A stretch of DNA of 64,000 nt, from NCBI RefSeq assembly GCF_014200675.1, contig NZ_JACHCI010000004.1:371673-435672 (forward strand), read 5' to 3'. This document shows, piece after piece, positions 17,393-27,020 of the stretch. Position 1 is the first letter of the stretch, and each line of letters begins with the position of its first letter. Below the pieces are notes generated by a model, which saw nothing but the letters and a program-made list of their open reading frames with translations, did not search any database and had not been told where the DNA came from. The DNA comes from Janthinobacterium saanense. GTDB lineage: Bacteria > Pseudomonadota > Gammaproteobacteria > Burkholderiales > Burkholderiaceae_D. The position numbers and the translations under genes are program-made.

Positions 17393-18772
17393 TTAACCCA
17401 TCATTTGCAAAGTGGCGTCAAACAGGCTATTGGCCACTGAAATGACTTTCATATTGGCTTGATACATATTCTGGAATTCGACCAGATTCATCGCCTCTTC
17501 ATCCTTGTTCACGCCGCTGGTCGATTTCCAGTCATTGACGGCCTGATCGCGCACGGTGCTGGCCGTCTTTTGCAATGCCTGGTTTTGCTGGCTGTTGATG
17601 CCCAGCTTGCCGACCAGTTGCGTGTCCGCATCACCGATCAAGGCCGAACCCACCCAGGTGACATTGGTCGGTTGATTCTTGATATCGATCAGCTTTTGCA
17701 AATTGCCGCTGTCACCGGCGGCGCCGCCGCTCGTGGCGAGCGCCAGATCCGCTGTCGTGTAGTTGTCAGCGATGCTCATTTTGCCATTCGCATACACCAG
17801 CAGCGGCTTGCCTGGCGTGCCGGGTACGCCGGGCGTGCCGATGGTCTGGCCGGCTTGCAGCTGGGCATTGACCTTGTCGGTCAGGCTTTGTGCCAGATCG
17901 GCGACGGACTGTATCAACGGTTGCAGGGTATTTTGTTCAAAGTCGCCCAATCCGCCCAATTGGCCGCCCACGGCGACCTTGTCGAGCGTAAAACTGGCGT
18001 TGGCGAATTTGACGCTCAGTACCGGCTCGCCCGTACTGCTCATGTTGCTGCTCATGGTGGCGGGGATGGAGCCGATCACCAGCGGCTGTCCCGTCTTGAG
18101 CGAAATGTTGCGCGAGCCATCGGCCTGATCTGTCACCGAGATCGACATTTGCGACGCCAGGCCATCGATCAACTGGTCGCGTGCATCGATCAGCGCCGAG
18201 ACGTTGGTGCCGGCGGCGATAGAGCTGCTGATGGTCTGATTCAAGGCGGCAATACCCGCCAGTGCGGTATTGGCTTGCGGCATGATCGCATCGCGCTGCT
18301 GGCGTACCGACAGCAGCTGGTTGTTCATGACATTGCTGATGCTGTTGAAATGCTGCGCCATGGCATCGGCGGAGGTGATGATCTGCTGGCGCAAAGGCGT
18401 CGAGGTCGGATCGACGGCGGCTGCATTCAGGGCCGTGAAGAAACCATCGATGCCATTGCTGATACTCGACGAGTTATCTCCCATGACGCGCTCGAGCTGC
18501 GTCAGGTAAGGCTGGGTCTGGGTGCGCGCGCCCAGATCGGAAGCGGCACGCCACATCTGCTGGGTCTTGTAGTCGTCGGCAAAGCGTAGCAGGGCCGATA
18601 CTTGCACGCCATTGCCGGCCGAACGTACGCCCACGCCAGCCCCCAGCGAAGTCAGCAGTACACCCTGGCGCGTATAGCCGGGAGTCTGTAAGTTTGCAAT
18701 ATTTTGGCTGGCCGCGCCGAGTGCGGCCTGGGCGGCAATGCTGCCTGACAGCGCGTTGCTGATGATGCTCAT
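17393..18772 (-). CDS. flgK: FlgK, hook-associated protein 1
   Basis: The 459-residue protein has the HAP1 N-terminus (SIAAQAALGAASQNIANLQT, then PGYTRQGV) and the C-terminal VNLVEFQ-like helix (AMNLVEFQNMYQANMKVISV) typical of FlgK. It is shorter than enteric FlgK (about 547 residues), mainly in the variable centre, where a Gly/Pro-rich TPGVPGTPGKP stretch sits near residue 320. FlgK caps the hook and links it to FlgL. The gene is separated from flgJ by an 81-base gap, the largest within this operon, so an internal promoter is possible. Confidence 0.93.
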   Translation of the reverse strand: MSIISNALSGSIAAQAALGAASQNIANLQTPGYTRQGVLLTSLGAGVGVRSAGNGVQVSALLRFADDYKTQQMWRAASDLGARTQTQPYLTQLERVMGDNSSSISNGIDGFFTALNAAAVDPTSTPLRQQIITSADAMAQHFNSISNVMNNQLLSVRQQRDAIMPQANTALAGIAALNQTISSSIAAGTNVSALIDARDQLIDGLASQMSISVTDQADGSRNISLKTGQPLVIGSIPATMSSNMSSTGEPVLSVKFANASFTLDKVAVGGQLGGLGDFEQNTLQPLIQSVADLAQSLTDKVNAQLQAGQTIGTPGVPGTPGKPLLVYANGKMSIADNYTTADLALATSGGAAGDSGNLQKLIDIKNQPTNVTWVGSALIGDADTQLVGKLGINSQQNQALQKTASTVRDQAVNDWKSTSGVNKDEEAMNLVEFQNMYQANMKVISVANSLFDATLQMMG

Positions 18773-18853
18773 GTGGCAATCTTTCGTGTGGTAGGCGGCG
18801 CGCTGGAAGCTGCGCCCGGCCTGGTGTCCTCGTTACTGAGTACAGGCGACGTA

Positions 18854-19237
18854 TCAGACGGATTTATTAAGCGGAGATGCAATATTGTCGGATTTGACTG
18901 GCGTAGCCACCTTGTTGGAGGCTGGCAGCAATTGGCGCAGTATCGCGTCGGCGATGCCGAAGGCGCGCTGGCCGGCCATCTTGTCGGCGACCAGGTTATC
19001 GGCCATCTCCAGCATGTCGCTGTTGACAGGGTCCTTGTAGACGCTGTCTTCGCCGGCCATCTCGCGCGTGCCCGAACGCATCTGGCGCAACATGTGCGAG
19101 ATGAAAAAAGCTTCAAACTTCACGGCCGCCTCGGTAGCCTTGGCCGCGTAGCGCGGATCGGCCGGTGTGGCGGCAGCGATGGATGTGTCGTCGAGCGACG
19201 AAGGCAGGGCGCCGTTGCTGTCGTTGATATTGATCAT
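18854..19237 (-). CDS. flgJ: FlgJ rod-binding domain only (no muramidase domain)
   Basis: The 127-residue protein matches only the N-terminal rod-binding half of enteric Flg[21 protein letters not shown] and the [16 protein letters not shown] helix. The peptidoglycan hydrolase half of the usual 313-residue gamma/beta FlgJ is absent; a glucosaminidase-domain gene sits 7 kb away at 26253-27020 and probably supplies it. Its start overlaps the flgI stop by 4 bases. FlgJ caps the growing rod in the periplasm. Confidence 0.9.
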   Translation of the reverse strand: MININDSNGALPSSLDDTSIAAATPADPRYAAKATEAAVKFEAFFISHMLRQMRSGTREMAGEDSVYKDPVNSDMLEMADNLVADKMAGQRAFGIADAILRQLLPASNKVATPVKSDNIASPLNKSV

Positions 19238-20346
19238 ATGACTACCAATTCTCCTTCGATGGCGCCAGCCTGGTCGAGTGCCTGCAGGATGGCCATGACA
19301 TCGTCGGGCGAGGCACCCAGGCTGTTGACGACATCGATGATCGATTGCAGCTTGGCGCCGGCAGGCCAGTTGAACATATTGCCGTTGCCCTGGTCGACCG
19401 AGACTTTCGATTGTGGCGTGACGGTAGTCTGGCCGCGGCCAAATGGCGCCGGCTGGCTGACGGCCGAGTTTTCGGAAATGACGACTTTCAGCGAGCCATG
19501 CGTGACGGCGGCTGCTTTCACGCGCAAGCCTTCGGCGATGACCACGGTGCCGGTGCGCGAATTGAAGACCACCTTGGGTGTCTCCACGCCCACGTCGATG
19601 GACAGGGCTTCCAGCTTGGCCATGAAGGCCACGCGCTGAGTCGGGTTTTCTGGCGCCAGCACTTCCACGCTGGTGGCGTCGCTGGTGGTGGCGACGGCGC
19701 CGAAGCGGCGGTTGACGGCTTCGACGATATTGGTCGCCGTTTCAAAATGCGGGTGGCGCAAATTGAGGGTCACCGTGGGCTTGGTCGAAAAATCGCTGAT
19801 GATTTCGCGTTCGACGTTGCCGCCGTTGGGAATGCGGCCCGAGGTGGGCGTGTTGACAGTGACGGAAGAACCGCTCTTGCCGGTAGCGTTCAGGCCACCG
19901 ACCACCACGTTGCCCTGTGCCAGCGCATAGACTTCATTGTCGGCCGCGCGTAGCTGTGTCAGCAGCAAGGTACCGCCACGCAAGCTTTTCGCATCGCCCA
20001 GCGACGACACGGTGACGTCGATGGCCTGGCCGCGGCGGTAGCCGGGAGGAAACACGGCGCTGACCATGACGGTGGCTACGTTCTTGCTTTTTGAATCGAT
20101 ACCGTCCGGCATTTTCACGCCGAATTGCTTGAGCATATTGAGCACGGACTGGCTGGAAAACTTCACCTGGGTACTGTCGCCGCTGCCGTTGAGGCCAACG
20201 ACCAGGCCGTAGCCGACCAGGGGATTGTCGCGTACGCCTTCGATGCTGACCAGGTTGCGCAGCACTTGCGCAGCCGTGGCCGGCAGGGACAGGCCGCTCA
20301 AGGCGGCCAGCAGGGCTGCCAGAGGCAGGGCGGAGCGAAATTTCAT
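19234..20346 (-). CDS. flgI: FlgI, P-ring protein
   Basis: The 370-residue protein has a signal peptide (1-26, cleavage after ATAA) followed by the FlgI opening [20 protein letters not shown] and the GLNGSGDST loop. It assembles the periplasmic P ring around the rod in the peptidoglycan layer. Length and motifs are normal. It lies 9 bases after flgH and overlaps flgJ by 4 bases. Confidence 0.97.
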   Translation of the reverse strand: MKFRSALPLAALLAALSGLSLPATAAQVLRNLVSIEGVRDNPLVGYGLVVGLNGSGDSTQVKFSSQSVLNMLKQFGVKMPDGIDSKSKNVATVMVSAVFPPGYRRGQAIDVTVSSLGDAKSLRGGTLLLTQLRAADNEVYALAQGNVVVGGLNATGKSGSSVTVNTPTSGRIPNGGNVEREIISDFSTKPTVTLNLRHPHFETATNIVEAVNRRFGAVATTSDATSVEVLAPENPTQRVAFMAKLEALSIDVGVETPKVVFNSRTGTVVIAEGLRVKAAAVTHGSLKVVISENSAVSQPAPFGRGQTTVTPQSKVSVDQGNGNMFNWPAGAKLQSIIDVVNSLGASPDDVMAILQALDQAGAIEGELVVI

Positions 20347-20355
20347 GATGTCACC

Positions 20356-21027
20356 TTAAAACGGCATCCATGGACCGACGAAGAAACGTGTCAGCCAGCC
20401 TGGTGTATTGGCTTCGGCCAGGGTGCCCTGACCGGAATAGGCGATCCGCGCATTGGCGATGCGCAAGGATGACACCTGGTTATTTGAATCGATGTCGGCC
20501 GAGCGCAAATAGCCGCGCAGGCGCACGAATTCCTCGCCCTGGTTCAGGGTCAGTGTTTTTTCACCCTGTACCCGCAGCAAGCCGTTCGGCAATACTTCCT
20601 GCACGATCACGGTGATCGCGCCAGACAGGGCATTTTGCTGGGTGCTGGTGGAGTCGCCGGCAAAATTGCGGTTGGCGCCCAGGTCCAGCCCGGTCTTCGG
20701 CAAGGTCTTGCCCAGCACGTTGGCGGCCTGGATGCCCACGCTTGAACCCTTGTTGAACGAGGTGCCCGCCTTTTTGCTGGCCTGCGTGGTTTCCTGCAGG
20801 GCTACGGTAACCACATCGCCCACGCGGAAGGCGCGGCTGTCCGAGGTCAGGGCCAGGCCGGCATCGGGATTGAAGACGCCGCCCGCCACGCCGCCTCGCG
20901 CCGTGCTGCGCTGCGCCAGCGGCAGGGGTTCGTCGGCAAAGCTGGGCGGCACCGGCGCCGGCGGACGGCTGGCGCAGCCAGCCATCAACACCAGCAGCAC
21001 TGCCGCAGTGTTCAGTGCAGGTTTCAT
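20356..21027 (-). CDS. flgH: FlgH, L-ring lipoprotein
   Basis: The 223-residue protein has a lipoprotein signal with lipobox MAGC (Cys18) and the FlgH core: FRVGDVVTVALQETTQASKK, VEIQ-like middle and GNLVIRGEKTL-equivalent LLRVQGEKTLTLNQGEE. It forms the L ring in the outer membrane, so this flagellum spans a Gram-negative envelope. The start codon shares one base with the flgG stop, indicating tight coupling. Confidence 0.96.
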   Translation of the reverse strand: MKPALNTAAVLLVLMAGCASRPPAPVPPSFADEPLPLAQRSTARGGVAGGVFNPDAGLALTSDSRAFRVGDVVTVALQETTQASKKAGTSFNKGSSVGIQAANVLGKTLPKTGLDLGANRNFAGDSTSTQQNALSGAITVIVQEVLPNGLLRVQGEKTLTLNQGEEFVRLRGYLRSADIDSNNQVSSLRIANARIAYSGQGTLAEANTPGWLTRFFVGPWMPF

Positions 21028-21815
21028 CAGCGTGCCGCTTGCGACAGGTATTGCAGCATGTTATCTGCGGCCGACAGCACCTTGGTATTCATTTCATAGG
21101 TGCGTTGCGCCGCGATCATGTCGACCATTTCTTCGACCACCTGCACGTTCGAGCCTTCCAGCGCAAACTGCTTGATCTTGCCCAGCGCGCCTTCGCCGGG
21201 CACGCCTTCGGTCGGTGCGCCACTGGCGGCAGTTTCCTGGAACAGGTTTTCACCCAGTGCCTGCAGGCCGGTCGGATTGATAAAGTTGGTCAGGGTCAGC
21301 TGGCCCAGTGGCGTGGCGGCGACGTTGCCGGGCACGGTGGCCGAGACCAGGCCGTTTTCGCCGATGGTGATGCCGGTGGCATTGTTCGGGACGGTGATTT
21401 GCGGCACCAGCGGCAAGCCCTGGGCGTTGACCAGTACGCCATTTTCATTCATCGTCAGCTGGCCGGCGCGCGTGTAGGCCGCTTCGCCGTTCGGGCGCAG
21501 CACTTGCAGGAAACCGTTGCCGGTGATGGCGACGTCCATATCGCGGCTGGTCGTTTGCAGACTGCCGGTGGTAAATACCTTTTGCGTGCCGACCATGTGC
21601 GTACCGTTACCCAGTTGTACGCCCGATGGCGACAGGGTATTGTCGGCGCGCTGCGTGCCCGGCTGCTGATCGACCTGGTAAAACAGGTCTTCGAAGACGA
21701 CGCGGTCGCGCTTGAAGCCTACCGTGTTGACGTTGGCCAGGTTGTTGGCGATCGCTTGCAGTTTTGCATCTTGTGCCTGCACGCCGGTCTTGCTGATCCA
21801 CATTGCTGGATTCAT
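21027..21815 (-). CDS. flgG: FlgG, distal rod protein
   Basis: The 262-residue axial protein has the FlgG N-terminus (WISKTGVQAQDAKLQAIANN, then LANVNTVGFKRDR) and the C-terminal QRTYEMNTKVLSAADNMLQ helix. Length is the family norm (about 260). It builds the distal rod. It is preceded by flgF with 29 bases between and shares a base with flgH. Confidence 0.97.
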   Translation of the reverse strand: MNPAMWISKTGVQAQDAKLQAIANNLANVNTVGFKRDRVVFEDLFYQVDQQPGTQRADNTLSPSGVQLGNGTHMVGTQKVFTTGSLQTTSRDMDVAITGNGFLQVLRPNGEAAYTRAGQLTMNENGVLVNAQGLPLVPQITVPNNATGITIGENGLVSATVPGNVAATPLGQLTLTNFINPTGLQALGENLFQETAASGAPTEGVPGEGALGKIKQFALEGSNVQVVEEMVDMIAAQRTYEMNTKVLSAADNMLQYLSQAAR

Positions 21816-21844
21816 GGTTTCTTCCTTTACATTCGTCAGGTGGA

Positions 21845-22573
21845 TCAGGCGCCAAGCAGGCGGTTGCCCGATTGGGTCATGTCATCGCTGGCCTTGAAAA
21901 CCTTCATCTGCATTTCAAAACTGCGGTTCAGGCTCATGGTGGCCACCATTTCTTCAACGGCGGAAACGTTGCTGCCTTCCAGGTGGCGGTCGCTGACGCG
22001 TACCGTCGGGTCTGCCTGCAAGTCTTCGCCATTGCGCGCCACCACCAGACCCGCCTCGTTCTTGGTCAGTTCACCCGTTTCGGCGTTGACCAGTTTGAGC
22101 TTGTCGATGATTTGCATTTGCGCACTACCTGGCACCTGCACGGAAATCGTGCCGTCGACGCCGATGGAGACGCTGCTGTTCTCAGGCAAGGTGATCGGGC
22201 CGCCTTCGCCCAGCACGGCACGGCCATTGATGCTCAAGGTGCCATTCTCATCGAGATTCATGGCGCCGGCGCGCGTGTAGGCTTCGCCGTTTTGCCATTG
22301 CACCGTCAGAAAGCCGTTGCCGACAATCGCCACATCGAGATCGCGCCCGGTTTCCTTCAGGGTGCCGCTGCGCGTGGTAATCGCGCTCGACTGCGTTTGC
22401 GCCATGTGGCGGTCGTCGTAACCGTAGCCGTTCTGCAAGGGCTGGGCGGTCGATACCTCCAGATTGGCGCGAAAGCCGCTCGTTTCGATATTGGCCAGAT
22501 TGTTGGCGTGTACCTGCTGTGCCCGCAGGGCTCGGTCGGCCCCGCTCATGGCGGTGTAAATCAGCGCATCCAT
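21845..22573 (-). CDS. flgF: FlgF, proximal rod protein
   Basis: The 242-residue axial protein opens MDALIYTAMSGADRALRAQQ and continues VHANNLANIETSGFRANLE, the rod-protein signature of FlgF, with a C-terminal VEEMVATMSLNRSFEMQMKV helix. It is part of the proximal rod with FlgB and FlgC. It follows flgE by 26 bases in the flgB-L transcript. Confidence 0.96.
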   Translation of the reverse strand: MDALIYTAMSGADRALRAQQVHANNLANIETSGFRANLEVSTAQPLQNGYGYDDRHMAQTQSSAITTRSGTLKETGRDLDVAIVGNGFLTVQWQNGEAYTRAGAMNLDENGTLSINGRAVLGEGGPITLPENSSVSIGVDGTISVQVPGSAQMQIIDKLKLVNAETGELTKNEAGLVVARNGEDLQADPTVRVSDRHLEGSNVSAVEEMVATMSLNRSFEMQMKVFKASDDMTQSGNRLLGA

Positions 22574-22599
22574 CGTGCTTTATCCTTGGGTGGCGGGCA

Positions 22600-23862
22600 T
22601 TAAAGCGCTTGCATCAGCGACTGCAGCATCGCGCTTTCGGTCGAGATGACCTTCGAGTTTGCCTGGTAGTTACGTTGCGAGGTCATCAGGCCCACCAGTT
22701 CGGAAGTGATGTCGACGTTCGACTGTTCCAGCGAGCTGGTCGCCAGTTTGCCGGACATGCCGACACCCGGACGGTCGTACAGCGGCGTGCCGGAGGTGGT
22801 CGAGGCAATCCAGCTGGTGTCGTTGACCGGCGTCAGCGCGCCTTCGTCGGCGAAGTTGGCCAGGGCGATGGTGCCGATGTTCTGTTTCGAACCGTTCGAG
22901 TACTTTGCCACCAGCGAGCCGTCATTGGCCAGTTCCACGCCCATGTAAGTGCCCGAAGCGTAGCCGTTCGGCTGGTCTGTCGAGGTGGTCGCTTCACCGG
23001 CGAATTGCGTGGTGCCGTTGTAGTCGATGCCAAAGGCAAGCACCGCTGCGCCAGGAATGGCGTTGCTGGTCAGGCCGACGTTGGCGAACGTGGGGACGTA
23101 GTCGCTCGGCGGCGTGGTGCCTGCCGGCGGGGCATTGGTCGGGCCCGCGCCATTCACCGTGGCCAGCTGGCCCTTGGCGTCGAAGGTCAGCGTGGTCGGG
23201 TTGGGCGTACCCGCCGCCAGCGCGCCATTGTCGAGCGTGTAATGCACCTCGACGGTGCTGGGGCCGGTTTTGACGAAGTACTGGCTCAAGGCATGCTTGC
23301 TGCCCAGCGAATCGTACAGCACCGAGGTTTTCAGGCTGTTATAGGTTTGATTGTCGGTTGCGCTGAAGGTGCCAGTCTTGGCGACCCAGTCGGCCGACAT
23401 ATTGGAGGTATAGGTCAGCTTGTCGCTGGCCTGTGCCGGAATCTGACCGGTTGGAATCTTCAAGTCGCCCATCGGGCCCAGGGCGCTCGAGCCAGGAATT
23501 GCGCCATAACCTTGCACTTTTTTGCCACTCGAATCGACCAGGTAGCCGTCGTTGCTGGCCGAGAAAATGCCGACACGGCTGTAGCTGAGGGTGTTTTGTC
23601 CATCGCGCGAGACGAAGTAGCCGCGGCCGTCGATGGCGGCGTCGAGCGCGCGGCCCGTGTTCAGTACGCCGCCGTTGAGCGACATGTTTTGCGTGACCGA
23701 ACCGATTTCCGTTCCCGTCGGACGCGAACCGGCATACATCGAGGAAAAGTTGGCGCGGCTGCTCTTGAAGCCATAGGTGCCGGCGTTGGCGATATTGTTA
23801 CTGGTGCTGTTGAGCTGCTGGTTGATGGCCTGGATGCCGGACAGTGCGATGTCGAAACTCAT
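22600..23862 (-). CDS. flgE: FlgE, hook protein
   Basis: The 420-residue protein has the FlgE opening MSFDIALSGIQAINQQLNST and SNNIANAGTYGFKSSRANFS, the hook core and the QRNYQANSKVISTESAMLQS C-terminal helix. Length is typical (about 400 residues). The FlgD gene precedes it by 51 bases. It is the polymer whose length is set by FliK, and this locus carries two FliK-like genes. Confidence 0.97.
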   Translation of the reverse strand: MSFDIALSGIQAINQQLNSTSNNIANAGTYGFKSSRANFSSMYAGSRPTGTEIGSVTQNMSLNGGVLNTGRALDAAIDGRGYFVSRDGQNTLSYSRVGIFSASNDGYLVDSSGKKVQGYGAIPGSSALGPMGDLKIPTGQIPAQASDKLTYTSNMSADWVAKTGTFSATDNQTYNSLKTSVLYDSLGSKHALSQYFVKTGPSTVEVHYTLDNGALAAGTPNPTTLTFDAKGQLATVNGAGPTNAPPAGTTPPSDYVPTFANVGLTSNAIPGAAVLAFGIDYNGTTQFAGEATTSTDQPNGYASGTYMGVELANDGSLVAKYSNGSKQNIGTIALANFADEGALTPVNDTSWIASTTSGTPLYDRPGVGMSGKLATSSLEQSNVDITSELVGLMTSQRNYQANSKVISTESAMLQSLMQAL

Positions 23863-23913
23863 GTTGACTTCCTTTAATGGAGGACGGGATTAGGAGGGGC
23901 AGGTAGCCGCAGA

Positions 23914-24567
23914 TCAGCTTGTTTTACCGTTGAAGCCGGTGATGGCGCCAGGATTGATGTCGCCGACGTTGGCGACATTCAACACCATGGTGCCGGTCGA
24001 TGACAGGCGTACGTTGTTGAGCTTGCCGGTGATGTCGACCGTGGGCTTGTCGCCGCTGCTGGTGGTGACCGTCATCGTGTAGTTGCCTGCAGGGATACCC
24101 AGCGCGACCGGATCGATGCTGAAGGGCACGGTGCCGGCGGCCTTCGAGCCCAGTTCTATCGTGTATTCCTTGTCGTCGCTGCCCTTGAGCGTGACGGTGG
24201 TTTTGTTGCTGTTGGCGGTCAGCGCAATGCTGGCGTTGACCTTGCTGCTATCGAGTTGCACGGTGGGGCTGTTGACCGTGACTTCGGAACCGACCTGGGC
24301 GCCCAGGGCCAGCACCTGCATCGATTGCAGCACGCTGGCATTGGAGCTGGTCAGCGCAGCCATATTCTGGATCGCCTCGGTTTGCGCCTGCTGCGTCAGT
24401 TGATTGACGAACTGGCTGGGATCGGTAGGGGCGAGCGGATCCTGGTTCTTGATCTGTGCCACCAGCAACTTGGTAAACATGTCCTGGGTCGCATTGTTTT
24501 GCGACTTGACGGCATCGCTGCTGCTGCCACTGCTGTTGTTGTTATTCGTGAAGAGGTTGGTTTCCAT
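23914..24567 (-). CDS. flgD: FlgD, hook-capping protein
   Basis: The 217-residue protein has the conserved FlgD N-terminal segment DMFTKLLVAQIKNQDPLAPT followed by DPSQFVNQLTQQAQTEAIQN, and a beta-rich C-terminal domain. It caps the growing hook and is discarded afterwards. It is encoded 3 bases after flgC. Confidence 0.95.
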   Translation of the reverse strand: METNLFTNNNNSSGSSSDAVKSQNNATQDMFTKLLVAQIKNQDPLAPTDPSQFVNQLTQQAQTEAIQNMAALTSSNASVLQSMQVLALGAQVGSEVTVNSPTVQLDSSKVNASIALTANSNKTTVTLKGSDDKEYTIELGSKAAGTVPFSIDPVALGIPAGNYTMTVTTSSGDKPTVDITGKLNNVRLSSTGTMVLNVANVGDINPGAITGFNGKTS

Positions 24568-24570
24568 GGC

Positions 24571-24981
24571 TTACGAGTCACCTAATTTGAGGAGAGATTG
24601 CTGCATCGACTTGATGCGGCCCAGAACTTCGACATTCGTTTCAAATGCGCGCGAGGCCGACATCATGTCGGTCATCTCTGCCACCTGATTGACATTCGGG
24701 TAAAACACCATGCCGTCGGCATTGGCCATCGGATGGCCCGGTTCATAGACCCTGCGCAGCGGTTCGTCGCTTTCGACCACGTCCATCACCTGTACCTGGC
24801 CACCGGCATTGCCGCTGCCATCCATGACGGTCGTAAACACGGGTTTGCGCGCACGGTAGGTTTCGCCTTCGGAACCGGCCACGGAATCGGCATTGGCCAG
24901 GTTACTGGCAACAGTATTGAGGCGCACGGTTTGCGCCGCCATCGCCGAACCGGCGATCTTGGAAATGTCCTGGAAACTCAT
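24571..24981 (-). CDS. flgC: FlgC, proximal rod protein
   Basis: The 136-residue protein has the FlgC N-terminus (SAMAAQTVRLNTVASNLANA) and the C-terminal MTDMMSASRAFETNVEVLGR helix. It is a normal-length member of the proximal rod. It lies 8 bases after flgB. Confidence 0.95.
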   Translation of the reverse strand: MSFQDISKIAGSAMAAQTVRLNTVASNLANADSVAGSEGETYRARKPVFTTVMDGSGNAGGQVQVMDVVESDEPLRRVYEPGHPMANADGMVFYPNVNQVAEMTDMMSASRAFETNVEVLGRIKSMQQSLLKLGDS

Positions 24982-24989
24982 GGCTGTCC

Positions 24990-25352
24990 TTATTGTCCGG
25001 CGATGGCCTTGGCCAGACCTTTGATTTTCATATTGACGAAAGTCAGGCTGGTCTGGAAGTCGGTGGCATTCTGTGAAAACGCCGCCTGTTCGACGCCGAT
25101 CTCGACGGTGTTGCCGTCGCGGCTGGGGTGGTAGGGAACACGGTACAGGGCGCTGGCGTCGTCGTCGGTCGACAGCAGGCCGGCGCTATTGTCCTGCAGT
25201 TGCTGCAGGGCGCTGCCAAAATCCATATCCATGGCCTGGAAACCCGGTGTATTTTCATTGGCGATATTGGCCGCCAGCACGCGCGTACGGTCGGCGCGCA
25301 AGTGCAGTGCATCGCTGTGCACACCCAGTGCTTCCTTGAAATTAATCCCCAT
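24990..25352 (-). CDS. flgB: FlgB, proximal rod protein
   Basis: The 120-residue protein has the FlgB core ALHLRADRTRVLAANIANEN and TPGFQAMDMDFGSAL. It is the first gene of the flgB-C-D-E-F-G-H-I-J-K-L transcript, divergent from flgA over 138 bases, so that gap must hold the operon promoter. I could not find a convincing sigma-54 or sigma-28 motif there. Confidence 0.94.
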   Translation of the reverse strand: MGINFKEALGVHSDALHLRADRTRVLAANIANENTPGFQAMDMDFGSALQQLQDNSAGLLSTDDDASALYRVPYHPSRDGNTVEIGVEQAAFSQNATDFQTSLTFVNMKIKGLAKAIAGQ

Positions 25353-25490
25353 GGTCTTCCTTTGTGTTGAATGTGATCGCGCTGTTGCAGTTTGGGCTTA
25401 AAAATAGCTGAGGCGGAGTAAAATGCCTGCCAGGCCGTATTGACACATGGTAAGGTCATGCCGCTTCAGTATCTTTGATTAAGGTTAGCA

Positions 25491-26252
25491 ATGACTCATT
25501 TCGACAACTCTGTCGTGACATCCAACCAGGCGCGGCGTCTGCACATACTGATCCCAAGCCTGTTTTTACTGACCAGCCTCTATAGTAGTGCAGGACGCGC
25601 AGAATTGCCAGCCGACAATATATTTTTAAGAACAGAAAGCATGGCGCGTGAGCAATTGACGCAACAAGCGGATGCTGCCGGTCTGCTGGAACCGCAATTC
25701 CAGGTCGCTGTCGTCAAAACGTCACGCATCATGCCGGCCTGCGCCGTGCCAGTCACGCTGGAACTGGCCGACAGCCGCGTGCCGCAGCGCATGCGTTTTG
25801 TGGCCAGCTGTCCTGGTGCTGGCGGCTGGCGCTATGACATCCTGGTGCGTAGCAGCATCACGGCCAAGGTCGCTGTCACCAGTGTTCCAGTAATAGCCAA
25901 TACGCCCTTGCAGGCTGCCGATATCAGCCTGGCGCGTCACGATGTGACCTTGATACCGGACAGTGTTTCTTCTTTGTCTGGCGTGGTGGGCCTGACCAGC
26001 AAACGCAGCTTGCGCGCCGGCGAAGTATTGCGTCAGGGGCAGCTGGCGTCGGCCGTGCTGATCAAGCGGGGCAGTGCGGTCAGCATCGTCGCGCGCAAGG
26101 AGCAGGTGGAAGTGAGCATGGCCGGCGAGGCCATGGATCCTGGTGCATTAGGCGAAATCATTCGCGTGCGTAATACCACCAGCGGCACGCAGATACGCGC
26201 CAGGGTGCTCGATGCCGGCGTGGTCGAGCCGGCCGAGATTCCCGGCCGCTGA
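25491..26252 (+). CDS. flgA: FlgA, P-ring assembly chaperone
   Basis: The 253-residue exported protein has a hydrophobic signal (about 21-34, LIPSLFLLTSLYSSAGRA) and the C-terminal SAF domain with KRSLRAGEVLRQGQL and the VVEPAEIPGR end. It helps FlgI assemble the P ring in the periplasm. The start is supported by TTAAGG upstream. It is the only flagellar gene of this block on the plus strand apart from the fliM-flhA group, and its stop directly abuts the stop of the convergent glucosaminidase gene. Confidence 0.93.
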   Translation: MTHFDNSVVTSNQARRLHILIPSLFLLTSLYSSAGRAELPADNIFLRTESMAREQLTQQADAAGLLEPQFQVAVVKTSRIMPACAVPVTLELADSRVPQRMRFVASCPGAGGWRYDILVRSSITAKVAVTSVPVIANTPLQAADISLARHDVTLIPDSVSSLSGVVGLTSKRSLRAGEVLRQGQLASAVLIKRGSAVSIVARKEQVEVSMAGEAMDPGALGEIIRVRNTTSGTQIRARVLDAGVVEPAEIPGR

Positions 26253-27020
26253 TCAGTTGCCGGTCAGCGCGCTGCGCTGCAAACGCGTGGCCAGCTGGGT
26301 CAGCTTGGCGGCATAGTTGGGATCGGTGGCATAACCGCCGCGCGCCAAACCTTGCGCAAACGCACCCGCATTGCTGCCTGTATTGAGGGCAGTGCGGTAG
26401 CGCGGATTATCGAGCAGCACTTGCGTGTAATCGCGGAAGGCGCTGGCCTGGTCGGGATAGCTGCGGAAGTGTTCGGTTTTTTTCAGGGCCGTGCCGCTAT
26501 TGCCTTCATATTCCGTGGTCAGGGCAGTGGTCACGTCGCCTTGCCATTTGCCGCCAGCCTTGATGCCGAACAGATTATTGGTATCCGCGCCCGGATTGGA
26601 ACCCGAGCTTTGGCGTAGCGGATGCTGGCCCCAGCCCGATTCCAGCGCCGCATGGGCGGCCACGACTTCCGGCGCCACGCCCAGGCGTGCACCAGCTTCC
26701 TCGGCCCACGGTTTGATGGAGGCGAGAAACTGCTGCTGCACCTCGCCGATCTCGCCGCCCTGGTTGATATTACCCAATACATTGCTGGACTGAGTCTGGT
26801 CCAGATAGGCGCGCCCTTGCGGACTGAGCGTGGTAGCGGCGCTGCCGCCACCCTGTTCTATGAAACGTGCCACTTCGCCCTGCACCTGCTGGAACACGCT
26901 GTTGAAGCTGCCCGTGGAAGCGGTCGCTGCGGTGGCGCGCACATTGCTCTGGATGGCGGACGTGGCGGTCGTTGCCTGCGTCGCCATGGTGCTGCTGGTG
27001 AAAAAATCAGCCTGGCGCAT
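26253..27020 (-). CDS. Flagellar muramidase (glucosaminidase domain, FlgJ C-terminal counterpart)
   Basis: The 255-residue protein has a Thr/Ala/Ser-rich N-terminal 60 residues with no signal peptide, then a glucosaminidase (GH73) domain with catalytic Glu127 in AHAALESGWG and the NLFGIKAGGKW and TALTTEYEG segments. This is the half missing from the FlgJ of the same locus. It overlaps the end of flgN by 14 bases and probably shares its transcript. It likely opens peptidoglycan for the rod; export could use the flagellar apparatus, since no Sec signal is seen. Confidence 0.88.
   Translation of the reverse strand: MRQADFFTSSTMATQATTATSAIQSNVRATAATASTGSFNSVFQQVQGEVARFIEQGGGSAATTLSPQGRAYLDQTQSSNVLGNINQGGEIGEVQQQFLASIKPWAEEAGARLGVAPEVVAAHAALESGWGQHPLRQSSGSNPGADTNNLFGIKAGGKWQGDVTTALTTEYEGNSGTALKKTEHFRSYPDQASAFRDYTQVLLDNPRYRTALNTGSNAGAFAQGLARGGYATDPNYAAKLTQLATRLQRSALTGN

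Noticed and set aside
22519..23877. A 452-codon plus-strand open frame opposite flgE
   Set aside because: It is a shadow of flgE with biased Arg/Gly/Ala composition and no domain.
25353..25490. Sigma-54-like TGGCA sequence upstream of flgB
   Set aside because: The -12 element reads AC instead of GC; the match is too weak to report as a promoter.
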